A stretch of 64,000 bases of DNA from Mitsuaria chitosanitabida ATCC BAA-476 = NBRC 102408 (GCF_001598255.1 NZ_BCYP01000017.1:62001-126000); one strand, 5' to 3'; shown: positions 51,430-60,512, numbered from the stretch's first letter. Numbers and translations: made by a program. The notes: a model not told the origin generated them from the letters alone.

Positions 51430-52608
51430 TCACAGGCCGGCCGAGGCGCGCAGCGCGGCGGCCTTGTCGGTGCGCTCCCAGCTGAACTCTGGCTCCTCGC
51501 GGCCGAAGTGGCCGTAGGCCGCGGTCTTGCCGTAGATCGGACGCAGCAGGTCCAGCATCTGGATGATGCCCTTGGGACGCAGGTCGAAATGCTCGCGGAC
51601 CAGCGCTTCGATCTTCTCGTCGGCGATCACGCCCGTGCCTTCGGTGTAGACCGTGATGTTCATCGGACGCGCGACGCCGATGGCGTAGGCGACCTGGATC
51701 TGGCACTGCTTGGCCAGGCCGGCGGCCACGATGTTCTTGGCCACGTAGCGCGCGGCGTAGGCGGCCGAGCGGTCGACCTTGGTCGGATCCTTGCCGGAGA
51801 ACGCGCCGCCGCCGTGCGGGCAGGCGCCGCCATAGGTGTCGACGATGATCTTGCGGCCGGTCAGGCCGCAGTCGCCCTGCGGGCCGCCGATGACGAAGCG
51901 GCCGGTCGGGTTGACCAGGTACTTCGTGTCCTGCAGCCACTCCTTGGGGAGCACCGGCTTGATGATCTCCTCGATGACGGCCTCGTAGAACTCGGGCTTC
52001 ATCTTGTCGCCCAGCGACATCTCGGGCGAGTGCTGCGTCGACAGCACGACGGTGTCGATGCTGTGCGGCTTGCCGTCGACGTAGCGCATCGTGACCTGGC
52101 TCTTCGCGTCGGGGCGGAGGAAGGGGAGGCGGCCGTCCTTGCGCAGCTGGGCCTGGCGCTCGACGAGGCGGTGGGCGTAGTAGATCGGGGCCGGCATCAG
52201 CTCCGGCGTCTCGTCACAGGCGTAGCCGAACATCAGGCCCTGGTCACCGGCGCCGGTGTTCAGGTGGTCGTCGGACGCCTGATCCACCCCTTGCGCGATG
52301 TCGTTGCTCTGCTTGTCGTAGGCGACCAGCACCGCGCAACCCTTGTAGTCGATGCCGTACTCGGTGTTGTCGTAGCCGATGCGCTTGATCGTGTCGCGGG
52401 CGACCTGGATGTAGTCGACGTGGGCGTTCGTGGTGATCTCGCCGGCCAGCACCACCAGTCCGGTGTTGCACAGCGTCTCGGCGGCCACGCGCGAGCGCGG
52501 GTCCTGTGCCAGGATCGCGTCGAGGATGGCGTCGGAAATCTGGTCGGCCACCTTGTCCGGATGACCTTCGGAGACGGATTCCGAGGTGAAGAGGAAATCG
52601 CTCGCCAA
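51430..52608 (-). CDS. metK: S-adenosylmethionine synthetase
   Basis: A 392-residue enzyme making SAM from methionine and ATP. Family motifs: '[20 protein letters not shown]', '[21 protein letters not shown]', '[16 protein letters not shown]' and '[15 protein letters not shown]'. The start is an unusual TTG at 52608 (reads MASDFLF...); AGGAG lies 6 bases upstream and no in-frame ATG/GTG precedes it with this spacing, so TTG is the only sensible start. Rare start codons can limit translation of a dosage-sensitive enzyme. Confidence 0.97.
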   Translation of the reverse strand: MASDFLFTSESVSEGHPDKVADQISDAILDAILAQDPRSRVAAETLCNTGLVVLAGEITTNAHVDYIQVARDTIKRIGYDNTEYGIDYKGCAVLVAYDKQSNDIAQGVDQASDDHLNTGAGDQGLMFGYACDETPELMPAPIYYAHRLVERQAQLRKDGRLPFLRPDAKSQVTMRYVDGKPHSIDTVVLSTQHSPEMSLGDKMKPEFYEAVIEEIIKPVLPKEWLQDTKYLVNPTGRFVIGGPQGDCGLTGRKIIVDTYGGACPHGGGAFSGKDPTKVDRSAAYAARYVAKNIVAAGLAKQCQIQVAYAIGVARPMNITVYTEGTGVIADEKIEALVREHFDLRPKGIIQMLDLLRPIYGKTAAYGHFGREEPEFSWERTDKAAALRASAGL

Positions 52609-52664
52609 TTTAAACTCCTGTGGTTCTACGGGCGTTGCCGTGTCTGGGAGTCAGGCGGCGAACG

Positions 52665-52718
52665 CTTTAGCGGGATTTATGAGTCGCCCCGCAAGTTGTC
52701 CAAATTAACTCGGCGACA
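52665..52718 (-). promoter_or_regulatory. metK leader with SAM-II/SAM-V-like elements
   Basis: On the minus strand the leader reads, in order: stem strand GTCGCC (52717-52712), TTAATTTGG, CTTGC, the complementary stem strand GGCGAC (52688-52683), then CATAAAT (about 52681-52675) and GCTAAAG (52671-52665). The order P1 - ATTT - TTGC - P1' - ATAAAT - GCTAAA is that of the SAM-II aptamer family. The second helix of that fold is only weakly supported here (GG..AAC with GTT..CC). The position, right after a strong promoter and before metK, suits a SAM sensor. Confidence 0.5.
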
Positions 52719-52725
52719 GGGGCGC

Positions 52726-52731
52726 ATTATA
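52726..52731 (-). promoter_or_regulatory. -10 element of metK
   Basis: Minus-strand TATAAT, a perfect consensus. The predicted transcript start, about 7 bases downstream, coincides with the first stem of the structured leader. The -35 region is unclear. Confidence 0.65.
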
Positions 52732-52766
52732 GGAACAGACAGCCTGGGAAGGGCGGCGGACGGTTG

Positions 52767-53657
52767 ATGGGAACACTCGCGACATATGCATTGATCGGCT
52801 TGCTGTGGCTTCTGCACTGGTTGCCGCTGCGCTGGCTGGCCGCCCTGGGCTGGGGGCTGGGCGGCCTGCTGCACCGCCTGGCGGGTTCGCGCCGGCGCGT
52901 GGCGTTGCGCAACGTGGAGCTCTGCTTCCCCGACAAGCCGCTGGCCGAGCGCGACGCCCTGGTGCGGGAGCACTTCGGCTGGCTGGGCCGCTCGCTGCTG
53001 GAGCGCGGGCTGCTCTGGTACGCCTCGGACAAGCGGCTGCTGCGCCTGATGCGCATCGAGGGCAACATCAAGCTCTCCGAGCAGGTGGACCGCCCGGTGA
53101 TGTGGCTGATGCCGCACTTCGTGGGCCTGGACTGGATCGGCCCGGCGCTGATGCTCAACCAGGCCCGTCCCGGCGCCAGCATCTATCAGCGTCAGAGCAA
53201 CAAGCTCTTCGACGAGGCGCTGCGCAAGGCGCGCTCGCGCTTCGGCACGACCAAGCTGGTCGACCGCCACGACGGCGTGCGCAGCGTGCTGCGCTGCATC
53301 CGGGACGGGTACTCCTTCCTGAACCTGCCGGACATGGATTTCGGTCCCAAGGACTCGGCCTTCATCCCCTTCTTCGGCGTGCCGGCCAACACGCTGCTGG
53401 CCCCGGCCAAGATCGCGCAGACCATGAAGATGGTCGTGCAGCCGGTGATCGTCACGATGCTGCCCAAGGGCGAAGGCATCGTGGTCTACGCGCACGAACC
53501 GCTGGAGAACTACCCCAGCGGCGACCTTGAAGCCGACGCGCTGCATTTCCATCACTGGCTGGAGGCCCGCATCCGTGAGAATCCGGCCCAGTACTTCTGG
53601 GTCCACAAGCGATTCAAGACCCGACCGGAGGGCGAGCCCTCCCTGTATTCCCGATAA
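52767..53657 (+). CDS. Lipid A biosynthesis acyltransferase (LpxL/HtrB family)
   Basis: A 296-residue inner-membrane acyltransferase with one N-terminal membrane segment ('LATYALIGLLWLLHWLPL') and the HX4D catalytic motif 'MPHFVGLDWIG'. Family blocks 'RVALRNVELCFPDKP' and 'FLNLPDMDFG' follow. It adds a secondary acyl chain to lipid A precursors. The start is set to ATG 52767, avoiding a preceding TTG. It is divergent from metK, separated by the metK promoter and leader. Confidence 0.9.
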   Translation: MGTLATYALIGLLWLLHWLPLRWLAALGWGLGGLLHRLAGSRRRVALRNVELCFPDKPLAERDALVREHFGWLGRSLLERGLLWYASDKRLLRLMRIEGNIKLSEQVDRPVMWLMPHFVGLDWIGPALMLNQARPGASIYQRQSNKLFDEALRKARSRFGTTKLVDRHDGVRSVLRCIRDGYSFLNLPDMDFGPKDSAFIPFFGVPANTLLAPAKIAQTMKMVVQPVIVTMLPKGEGIVVYAHEPLENYPSGDLEADALHFHHWLEARIRENPAQYFWVHKRFKTRPEGEPSLYSR

Positions 53658-53658
53658 T
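53653..53658 (+). promoter_or_regulatory. -10-like box before dapF (leaderless pattern)
   Basis: GATAAT ends 8 bases before the dapF ATG, overlapping the stop region of the acyltransferase gene; no Shine-Dalgarno is present. Confidence 0.45.
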
Positions 53659-53666
53659 CCGACCCC

Positions 53667-54542
53667 ATGAAACTGCGCTTCACCAAGATGCATGGCGCCG
53701 GCAACGACTTCGTCGTGCTGGACGCGACGCGGCATCCGATGTCGCTGACGCCGGACCAGCTCCGCCGCGTCGCCGACCGCCGCTTCGGCGTGGGCTGCGA
53801 CCAGGTGCTGGTGATCGAGGGCTCGCCCGCGCCCGGCGTGGACTTCGGCTATCGCATCTTCAATGCCGACGGCAGCGAGGTGGAGCAGTGCGGCAACGGC
53901 TCGCGCTGCTTCGTGCGCTACGTCGTCGACAAGGGCCTGACGGACAAGCGCACCATCCGCGTCCAGACCGTCAACGCGCTGCTGGAGCTGCGCCTGCAGG
54001 ACGACGGCCGCGTGACCGTCGACATGGGCGCGCCGGTCTTCGCGTTGGAGGACATCCCCTTCGACGCCGCCGGCGCCACCCCGAGGCTCGAGAACGGCTT
54101 CGAGCTCTGGCCGCTGGAACTGGGCGACGGCATCACCGCGGACGTGGCGGTGCTCTCGATGGGCAACCCGCATGCGGTGCAGCGCGTCCAGGACGTGGAC
54201 CACGCCCCGGTGGGCATCGTGGGCCCGCTGGTCGAGGCCCATGAGCGCTTCCCGCGCAAGGTCAACGCCGGCTTCCTGCAGGTGCTGAGCCGCTCGGAAG
54301 TGAAGCTGCGCGTCTTCGAGCGCGGCAGCGGCGAGACCCTGGCCTGCGGCACCGGCGCCTGCGCGGCGGTGGTCGCGGGGATCCGGCTGGGCTGGCTGGA
54401 TCCGGTGGTGGAGGTGCACGCCCGCGGCGGCGACCTGCGCATCGAATGGACGGGCATGGTCCCGGGCGGCGAGGGCCTGGGCGCCCACGTCTACATGACC
54501 GGTCCGGCCCAGACCGTATTTGAAGGAGAGATCGAACTGTGA
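53667..54542 (+). CDS. dapF: Diaminopimelate epimerase
   Basis: A 291-residue enzyme interconverting LL- and meso-DAP for peptidoglycan and lysine synthesis. Catalytic Cys residues lie in '[15 protein letters not shown]' and '[15 protein letters not shown]', with '[15 protein letters not shown]' at the N-terminus. It begins the conserved dapF-DUF484-xerC run, overlapping the next gene as GTGA. Confidence 0.96.
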   Translation: MKLRFTKMHGAGNDFVVLDATRHPMSLTPDQLRRVADRRFGVGCDQVLVIEGSPAPGVDFGYRIFNADGSEVEQCGNGSRCFVRYVVDKGLTDKRTIRVQTVNALLELRLQDDGRVTVDMGAPVFALEDIPFDAAGATPRLENGFELWPLELGDGITADVAVLSMGNPHAVQRVQDVDHAPVGIVGPLVEAHERFPRKVNAGFLQVLSRSEVKLRVFERGSGETLACGTGACAAVVAGIRLGWLDPVVEVHARGGDLRIEWTGMVPGGEGLGAHVYMTGPAQTVFEGEIEL

Positions 54543-55237
54543 GCGGCATCGAAGGCATCACCGAACAAGACATCGCCGACTACCTGGCGAATGACCCGGC
54601 GTTCTTCGAACGTCACGCCGAGCTGCTGGCCAACGTGCGGATCTCCCATCCGCACGGCCAGCGCGCGGTCTCGCTGCAGGAGCGCCAAGCGGAGCTGCTG
54701 CGCGACAAGATCCGCGGCCTGGAGCACAAGATCGTCGAGATGATCCGCAACGGTCAGGAGAACGTCGCGATCTCCGACCGGCTGCACCGCTGGACGCTGG
54801 CGCTGATGCTGACGCGCGACGACAGCCAGCTCCCGGAAGTCCTGCTGCGCGAGCTGCGCCACCAGTTCCTGATCCCGCAGGCCGGCCTGCGCCTGTGGAA
54901 CGTGGACCCGGGCCATGCGCTGGCCTCGTTCGCGTCCGAGGTCAGCACCGACGTGAAGACCTTCGTGGGCAGCCTGAACCAACCATATTGCGGCATCAAT
55001 TCGGGCTTCGAGGCGGCGCGCTGGCTGGAGGACGACGTGGCCTCGCTGGCGCTGGTGCCGCTGACGGCGGGCGCCCCCAGCCAGGCCTTCGGGCTGCTGG
55101 TGCTGGGCTCGCCGGACCCGACGCGCTACACCGCCGAGATGGGGACGGAGTTCCTGGCCCGTGTCGGCGAGATCGCGAGCGCCGCGCTGTCGCGCCTGCT
55201 GGACGCCGATCCGCATGCCGCCGGTCTCGCTGACTGA
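54539..55237 (+). CDS. DUF484 family protein
   Basis: A 232-residue protein starting with GTG at 54539. '[30 protein letters not shown]' and '[10 protein letters not shown]'-like '[17 protein letters not shown]' are the DUF484 signature, followed by a GAF-like domain (about 85-225, '[22 protein letters not shown]'). Its role is unknown; it is almost always between dapF and xerC, as in E. coli (yigA). Confidence 0.92.
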   Translation: MSGIEGITEQDIADYLANDPAFFERHAELLANVRISHPHGQRAVSLQERQAELLRDKIRGLEHKIVEMIRNGQENVAISDRLHRWTLALMLTRDDSQLPEVLLRELRHQFLIPQAGLRLWNVDPGHALASFASEVSTDVKTFVGSLNQPYCGINSGFEAARWLEDDVASLALVPLTAGAPSQAFGLLVLGSPDPTRYTAEMGTEFLARVGEIASAALSRLLDADPHAAGLAD

Positions 55238-56141
55238 CGAGCAGCAGCGCTACCTGGACTTCCTGCGCGTGCAACGCCGGCTGGCGGAGCGCACGCTGAT
55301 CCTCTACACGGATGCGCTGCGGCGCCTGACCGCGTTCGCCGCGGCCGAGGACCTGGACCTGATGCGGCTGAGCACGCATCAGGCGCGGCGCTTCCTGGCG
55401 AAGCTGCACGGCGAGCGGCTCGGGCCGCGCAGCCTGGCGCTGATCCTGTCGGCTTGGCGGGGCTGGTACCGCTGGCTGGGCCAGGACGGCAAGGTCGACG
55501 CCAACCCCATCACCGACCTGCGCGCGCCCAAGCAGGGCAAGCCGCTTCCAAAGGCGCTGGGCGTCGACGACGCCGTGCGCCTGGCCGATCACCACCAGGA
55601 CCAGGATCCGGTCGCCGAGGCGCTGGCCGCCTGCATCGTGGAGCTGCTCTACGGCAGCGGGCTGCGGGTGTCGGAGCTGGTCGGGCTGGACCTGCGGCAT
55701 CACCCGCAGTCGGCCGGCTGGATCGTGCCCGACGCGGCCGAGGCGCAGGTGCTGGGCAAGGGCTCGAAGCGGCGCGCCGTGCCGCTGGGCGCGCCCGCGC
55801 TGGCGGCGATCCGGCAGTGGCTGGCGCAGCGTCCGCTCTGGGCGGCCGAGGGCGAGCCCGCCCTGCTGGTCGGCCCGCGCGGCGCGCGGCTGACGGCCGA
55901 CCAGGCGCGCAAGCGGCTCAAGCAGCGCGCGCTCGCGGCCGGCATGCCGACGCACGTGCATCCGCACATGCTGCGCCACTCCTTCGCCTCGCACCTGCTG
56001 CAGAGCAGCGGCGACCTGCGCGGGGTCCAGGAACTGCTGGGCCACGCCAACATCAGCACGACGCAGATCTACACGCGGCTGGACTTCCAGCACCTCGCCA
56101 AGGTCTATGACGCGGCGCATCCGCGCGCCAAGAAGAAATAA
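55215..56141 (+). CDS. xerC: Tyrosine recombinase XerC
   Basis: A 308-residue recombinase that resolves chromosome dimers at dif with XerD. The N-terminal SAM-like DNA-binding domain precedes a catalytic domain with Arg in 'YGSGLRVSELVGLDL', Lys in 'VLGKGSKRRAVP', 'HPHMLRHSFASHLL' (His-x-x-Arg), 'LGHANISTTQIYTRLD' (His and the Tyr nucleophile). ATG 55215 lies inside the end of DUF484 (23-bp overlap). Confidence 0.94.
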   Translation: MPPVSLTDEQQRYLDFLRVQRRLAERTLILYTDALRRLTAFAAAEDLDLMRLSTHQARRFLAKLHGERLGPRSLALILSAWRGWYRWLGQDGKVDANPITDLRAPKQGKPLPKALGVDDAVRLADHHQDQDPVAEALAACIVELLYGSGLRVSELVGLDLRHHPQSAGWIVPDAAEAQVLGKGSKRRAVPLGAPALAAIRQWLAQRPLWAAEGEPALLVGPRGARLTADQARKRLKQRALAAGMPTHVHPHMLRHSFASHLLQSSGDLRGVQELLGHANISTTQIYTRLDFQHLAKVYDAAHPRAKKK

Positions 56142-56281
56142 CCGACTTGTCTCCGATGGCCCGTTCCTCCTCCCCCCTCCCGCCCGTTCCGGCTCGCGCC
56201 CGCTCGACGTCCGCCCACGCAGGCCAGCGCATCCGCGGCGCCCAGTTCCGCCCGGCGCCCGTCGCCGCGCAGCGGGCCTCG

Positions 56282-57907
56282 ATGACCTTCCCGTCTCGCC
56301 CGCTGCTGCTGTGCTCGGCGCTGCTGGCCGCGGGCGTGGCCCAGGCGCAGTCGTCGGGCCCGTCCGCCGCCACGGCGACCTCGACCCTCGAGGACCCATC
56401 CCGGCCGGCGCTGGTGACGGTGCGTTCGGACGATCGCCGCGTCATCACCGCGACGGACAGCCGCCCGGCAGCCTTCGAGATGAACTGGACGCCGCTGAAG
56501 ATGCCCACGGGGGAGAAGACGGCGCTGCTGGGTCTGAACTACATGGTCGCGATCAACGAGGACTGGGGCCTGGGGCCGGCCGCGTACGGTGCCGCCAAGG
56601 GCGAGTTCGGCGGCCTGTTCACCGTCGGCTTCAACCTGCAGCGCCGCATCCGCATCGCGCCGGAGTGGCATGTGGCCGCCAGCGTGTACGCGGGCGCCGG
56701 CGGCGGCGTGAGCTCGGACAAGATCCGCCCCGGCGGCGGTCTGATGATCCGGCCGGAGCTGTCGGTGCGGCGCGAGTTCGGCAACTGGTACCTGGGCGCG
56801 GGCGTCGCGCACACGGCCTTCCCGAACGGCAGCGGCAACATCAAGGACACCAGCGTCATGCTGACGCTGGGGCGCATGGACCGCTTCCTGAGCTTCGATC
56901 CGAGCACCTCCGGCATGGACGGCCGCACGGGCGACCGCACGGGCATGGGCTTCGACGAGATCGCGCTGAGCGTGGGCGCGGAGAAGCCGCGCACGGGCAG
57001 CCGCACCCGCGGCGGCGTGCCGCTGACGGGGCGCAAGGGCAAGGCCGGCGCGGACCTGCGGCAGTACTTCGGCAACGGCGCGTCGTGGTGGGGGCTGGAG
57101 GCCTCGGGCGCGGCCTCGGGCGGTCATGACGGCTACATGGAGATCCTGGCCAACGCGGGCCAGGACTGGGGCATCGGCAGCGAGCGCCTGCGCGTCGGCG
57201 GCCAGGTGTCGGTGGGCCTGGGCGGTGGCGGCGACATGGACACGGGCGGCGGCTGGCTGGTGCGGGTCGGCCCGACGATGCGCTGGATCACGCCCTGGGG
57301 TCCGACGCTGCGGCTGGACGCGGGCTACATGAAGGCGCCCTGGGGGCATTACGACTCCTTCCAGGTGCGGGGCTCGCTGGCGCTGCCGCTGGAGAAAGCC
57401 TCGCGCATGCTGAGCAGCCCGCCGCTGGAGGCCGGCACGATCCGCGCGCAGAGCTGGTACATCGCGATGCCGCGTTTCAAGGAATTCGTCTTCAAGGACG
57501 GCTCGCGCGCGAGCGTGACGGGTCTGGGACTGGGCATGACGCGCGACTTCGGCGGCCCCTGGTACGGCACGGCGCAGGCGGGCAGCGCGGCGCTGGGCAA
57601 GGCGGGCGCGTTCTCGTACGGCATGTTCGGTCTGGGCGCGCACTCGCCGAAGTGGAACGGCGTGCGCGTGGGCGCGGAGGCGCTGGTCGGCGCGGCCGGC
57701 GGCGGCGGTGTGTCCGTGGGCGGCGGCGCGGTCACGCAGGGCGAGCTCTGGGCGCAGTGGGAAGGGACCGGCAAGGCCGACCGGCTGCGGGTCAAGCTCG
57801 GCGTCGGCCAGTGGAAGGCGCTGGGCGGCGACAAGCACTCGACGCCGCTGGTCAGCCTGAACATCGGCTGGGCCTTCGGGACGCTGGGGCCGGCGGCGAA
57901 GCGCTGA
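56282..57907 (+). CDS. Predicted outer-membrane beta-barrel protein (541 aa), function unknown
   Basis: The protein starts with a signal peptide ('LLLCSALLAAGVAQAQSS', cleavage near residue 23). The rest is Gly-rich with alternating strand patterns ('GGLFTVGFNLQRRIRIAP', 'GLMIRPELSVRREFGNWYLGAGVAH', 'VRVGPTMRWITPWGPTLRLDAGYM') ending 'LVSLNIGWAFGTLGPAAKR'. That suggests a barrel, possibly with a short plug at the front, but no named family is recognised. The frame is open upstream to 56147, but those codons read as Arg/Pro/Ser noise. Near, but not coupled to, xerC. Confidence 0.68.
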   Translation: MTFPSRPLLLCSALLAAGVAQAQSSGPSAATATSTLEDPSRPALVTVRSDDRRVITATDSRPAAFEMNWTPLKMPTGEKTALLGLNYMVAINEDWGLGPAAYGAAKGEFGGLFTVGFNLQRRIRIAPEWHVAASVYAGAGGGVSSDKIRPGGGLMIRPELSVRREFGNWYLGAGVAHTAFPNGSGNIKDTSVMLTLGRMDRFLSFDPSTSGMDGRTGDRTGMGFDEIALSVGAEKPRTGSRTRGGVPLTGRKGKAGADLRQYFGNGASWWGLEASGAASGGHDGYMEILANAGQDWGIGSERLRVGGQVSVGLGGGGDMDTGGGWLVRVGPTMRWITPWGPTLRLDAGYMKAPWGHYDSFQVRGSLALPLEKASRMLSSPPLEAGTIRAQSWYIAMPRFKEFVFKDGSRASVTGLGLGMTRDFGGPWYGTAQAGSAALGKAGAFSYGMFGLGAHSPKWNGVRVGAEALVGAAGGGGVSVGGGAVTQGELWAQWEGTGKADRLRVKLGVGQWKALGGDKHSTPLVSLNIGWAFGTLGPAAKR

Positions 57908-57940
57908 GCGGCCGCGGCGCGCCGCCACGGCCGTCTTCAG

Positions 57941-57970
57941 ACGGTCTCGGACGGTCTCGGACGGTCTCGG
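57941..57970. repeat. 10-bp tandem repeat (ACGGTCTCGG), 3 copies
   Basis: Three perfect contiguous copies (57941-57950, 57951-57960, 57961-57970) lie 34 bp after the previous stop and just before an AT-rich palindromic cluster. Confidence 0.9.
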
Positions 57971-57988
57971 ATGGGCGCGATTATTGAG

Positions 57989-58041
57989 TTTTATCGGCCT
58001 GGTCGATAAATTATCGCTTTCGCGATAATTGGCCGATAAAA
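57989..58041. promoter_or_regulatory. Nested palindromes with five TTATCG/CGATAA copies before the ATPase gene
   Basis: TTTTATCGGCC (57989-57999) pairs with GGCCGATAAAA (58031-58041). Inside it, AATTATCGC (58009-58017) pairs with GCGATAATT (58022-58030), and CGATAA-A-TTATCG occupies 58004-58016. Five copies of TTATCG or its complement fall in about 50 bp of AT-rich DNA ending 2 bases before the ATG at 58044. This looks like a multi-site operator or a structured leader for the ATPase gene. Confidence 0.75.
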
Positions 58042-58043
58042 CG

Positions 58044-59228
58044 ATGATCTCCTTCCCTCGAACCGACCTGGCCCAGCAGATGGTCCCGGCGCTGATGGGC
58101 AGGACCTTGTTCGGCGACGCCCACAACGGGCTGTTCCTGTCGGGGCCTCGCCGCACCGGCAAGTCGACCTTCCTGCAGAGCGACCTCAAGCCCGCGCTCG
58201 AGGCGGAAGGGGTGGTGGTGGTCTACACGGACCTGTGGGGCGACACGGGCCGGGACCCGGCCACGGTGATCGCGGACGCGATCGGGCGCGCGCTGCAGCC
58301 GCAGCTCGGCGTCGTCGCCCGCACCGCGAAGAGGGCGGGCCTGGACAAGCTGAGCCTGGCGGGATGGTTGCAGGTCGACACCAGCAAGATCGGCCGCCTG
58401 GACGGGCTGACCCTGGTCGACGCCTTGCGCGCGCTGCATGAGACCGCGGGCAAGCCGATCGCCTTGATCGTCGATGAAGCCCAGCATGCGCTCACCAGCG
58501 AACGAGGCGAGGCGGCGATGACCTCGCTGAAATCGGCGCGGGACCAGCTGAACAGCCGCGACGCGGTCAATCTGATGCTGGTGATGTCCGGGTCGGATCG
58601 GGACAAGCTGATGCGGCTGGTCAACTCCAGCGCCGCGCCGTTCTTCGGCTCGCAGGTCCAGCGCATGCCGCCGTTGGGGGCCGACTTCATCGCGTACGTG
58701 GCCTCGGTGATCGAGGCGCAGCGCCCGTCGCTGGCGCCCGTCGATCAAGCGACCTTGCAGCATGCGTTCGAGGCCATCGGGCATCGGCCGCAGCTCTTCA
58801 TGACGGTGCTGGGCGAGGTGTTGAGCCCGTTCTTCGGCGCGAAGGAGAGCTTCGAGCACGCCTTGCTCGGCGCCTCCGCCGAGCGCCTGCGCAAGGACGC
58901 CGACCAGATGGAGTCGGACTTCCTCGGGCTCAAGCCGATCGAGCAGGTGGTGCTCTGGCGGATGCTGGAGCAGGGCAGCCGCTTCCGCCCCTTCGATGCC
59001 GAGGCCTTGCGCTTCTACGGCGAGCTGCTCGCGCAGCCGGTCTCCCTCAGCATGGCCCAGCGGGCGCTCGAATCGCTCCGGCAGCGGACGCCGGCGCTGG
59101 TGTGGAAGTCCGCCCGCGGCGAGTACGCGGTGCAGGACTCCGCCATGCACCGCTGGTTCGAGGAACGTCGAAAGAGCGGCACCTGGCCGCCGATTCCGCA
59201 CCAGGTGCTGGGCCTGGGCGACGACTGA
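58044..59228 (+). CDS. AAA/ArchATPase-like ATPase with C-terminal winged-helix region
   Basis: A 394-residue P-loop ATPase: Walker A GPRRTGKS (about 34-41), Walker B 'IALIVDEAQ' (139-147), then a sensor-like 'LMLVMSGSDRDKL'. The C-terminal ~120 residues ('LGLKPIEQVVLWRML...AQRALESLRQRTPALVW') look like a winged helix, as in archaeal-type ATPases and STAND relatives. Some family members are toxin-antitoxin, phage-defence or DNA-processing regulators; the role here is unknown. ATG 58044 is preferred over an upstream TTG at 58029 that lies in the palindrome. Confidence 0.82.
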   Translation: MISFPRTDLAQQMVPALMGRTLFGDAHNGLFLSGPRRTGKSTFLQSDLKPALEAEGVVVVYTDLWGDTGRDPATVIADAIGRALQPQLGVVARTAKRAGLDKLSLAGWLQVDTSKIGRLDGLTLVDALRALHETAGKPIALIVDEAQHALTSERGEAAMTSLKSARDQLNSRDAVNLMLVMSGSDRDKLMRLVNSSAAPFFGSQVQRMPPLGADFIAYVASVIEAQRPSLAPVDQATLQHAFEAIGHRPQLFMTVLGEVLSPFFGAKESFEHALLGASAERLRKDADQMESDFLGLKPIEQVVLWRMLEQGSRFRPFDAEALRFYGELLAQPVSLSMAQRALESLRQRTPALVWKSARGEYAVQDSAMHRWFEERRKSGTWPPIPHQVLGLGDD

Positions 59229-59242
59229 TCCTCGCGCTCAAG

Positions 59243-59248
59243 GACAAT
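59243..59248 (+). promoter_or_regulatory. -10-like box before rlmI (leaderless pattern)
   Basis: GACAAT ends 8 bases before the rlmI ATG, with no Shine-Dalgarno between. Confidence 0.45.
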
Positions 59249-59256
59249 CCGCCCCC

Positions 59257-60438
59257 ATGAAATCAATCCGTCTCCGCGAGGGCAAGGACCGCTCGCTGCT
59301 GCGCCGGCACCCCTGGGTGTTCGAGGGCTCGATCCAGAAGGGCAAGGCCGATCCGGGCGAGACCGTGCGCGTCGAGTCCTCCACCGGCGAGTTCCTCTGC
59401 TGGGCCTCGTTCAGTCCCGAGTCCAAGATCCGCGCGCGGGCCTGGACCTTCGACGAGAAGGAACGCATCGACGAGGCCTTCTTCAAGCGCCGCATCGACG
59501 CGGCCGTCGCGCTGCGCGCCCGCATGCCGATCACGTCCAACGCGATCCGCCTGATCCACGGCGAGGCCGACGGCCTGCCGGGGCTGATCGTCGACCGCTA
59601 CGACGACCTGCTCAGCGCGCAGTTCCTGTCGGCCGGCGCGGAGCGCTGGAAGCAGACCATCGCGGACCTGCTGCTCGCCGCCACCGGCCTGACGCGCCTG
59701 TACGAGCGCTCCGACGCCAATGTGCGGCCACTCGAGGGCCTGGCGCCGGTGACCGGCTGGTTGCGCGGCGAGGGCGGCACCGAGGTCGTCATCGCCGAGA
59801 ACGGCTGGAAGCTCAGCGTCGACGTGGCCGAAGGCCACAAGACCGGCTACTACCTGGACCAGAGCGACAACCGCAAGAAGTTCGCCGAGGTCGTGCGCCA
59901 TTACGGCTGCCAGTCCGTGCTGAACTGCTTCAGCTACACGGGTGGCTTTTCCGTCGCGGCGCTGGCCGGCGGCGCGACCGAAGTCATCAGCGTGGACTCG
60001 TCGGGCCCCGCGCTGGCACGCGCGACGGCGCATGTGGCGCTCAATGGCTACGACGCGGCGCATCACACGGCGCTGGACGCGGACGTCAACCACACGCTGC
60101 GTGACATGCTCAAACAGGGGCGCCGCTTCGACGCGATCGTGCTGGACCCCCCCAAGTTCGCCCCGACCGCGGCGCATGCGGACCGGGCCTCCCGCGCCTA
60201 CAAGGACATCAACCGGCTGGGGCTGATGCTGCTCAAGCCGGGCGGTCTGCTGTTCACCTTCTCGTGCTCGGGCGGGATCGGTCCGGAGCTGTTCCACAAG
60301 ATCGTGGCCGGCGCCGGGATGGACGCGGGCGTCGACGGCCTGATCCTGGATCGCGTCGGCGCGACGCCCGACCATCCGCAGACGCTCTACTTCCCCGAGG
60401 GCGAGTACCTCAAGGGCCTGCTGATCCTCAAGCGCTGA
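59257..60438 (+). CDS. rlmI: 23S rRNA (cytosine1962-C5)-methyltransferase RlmI
   Basis: A 393-residue protein: N-terminal PUA domain ('IRLREGKDRSLLRRHPWVFEGSIQKGKAD'), an EEHEE-like middle domain ('IHGEADGLPGLIVDRYDD') and a Rossmann methyltransferase domain with 'NCFSYTGGFSVAALAGGA', 'VLDPPKFAPT' and 'SCSGGIGPELF' (catalytic Cys region). Methylates C1962 of 23S rRNA in E. coli. Starts 28 bp after the ATPase stop, with a leaderless-type signal. Confidence 0.93.
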   Translation: MKSIRLREGKDRSLLRRHPWVFEGSIQKGKADPGETVRVESSTGEFLCWASFSPESKIRARAWTFDEKERIDEAFFKRRIDAAVALRARMPITSNAIRLIHGEADGLPGLIVDRYDDLLSAQFLSAGAERWKQTIADLLLAATGLTRLYERSDANVRPLEGLAPVTGWLRGEGGTEVVIAENGWKLSVDVAEGHKTGYYLDQSDNRKKFAEVVRHYGCQSVLNCFSYTGGFSVAALAGGATEVISVDSSGPALARATAHVALNGYDAAHHTALDADVNHTLRDMLKQGRRFDAIVLDPPKFAPTAAHADRASRAYKDINRLGLMLLKPGGLLFTFSCSGGIGPELFHKIVAGAGMDAGVDGLILDRVGATPDHPQTLYFPEGEYLKGLLILKR

Positions 60439-60457
60439 GCCCGCCCGTCTTGCCTCC

Positions 60458-60487
60458 TCCCGCTCCCGCTCCCGCTCCCGCTCCCGC
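60458..60487. repeat. 6-bp tandem repeat (TCCCGC), 5 copies
   Basis: Five perfect TCCCGC units lie in the intergenic region after rlmI, next to copy 2 of the dispersed palindrome. Confidence 0.9.
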
Positions 60488-60512
60488 AAACGGAGAACGC
60501 TGAGCCCGTCTT

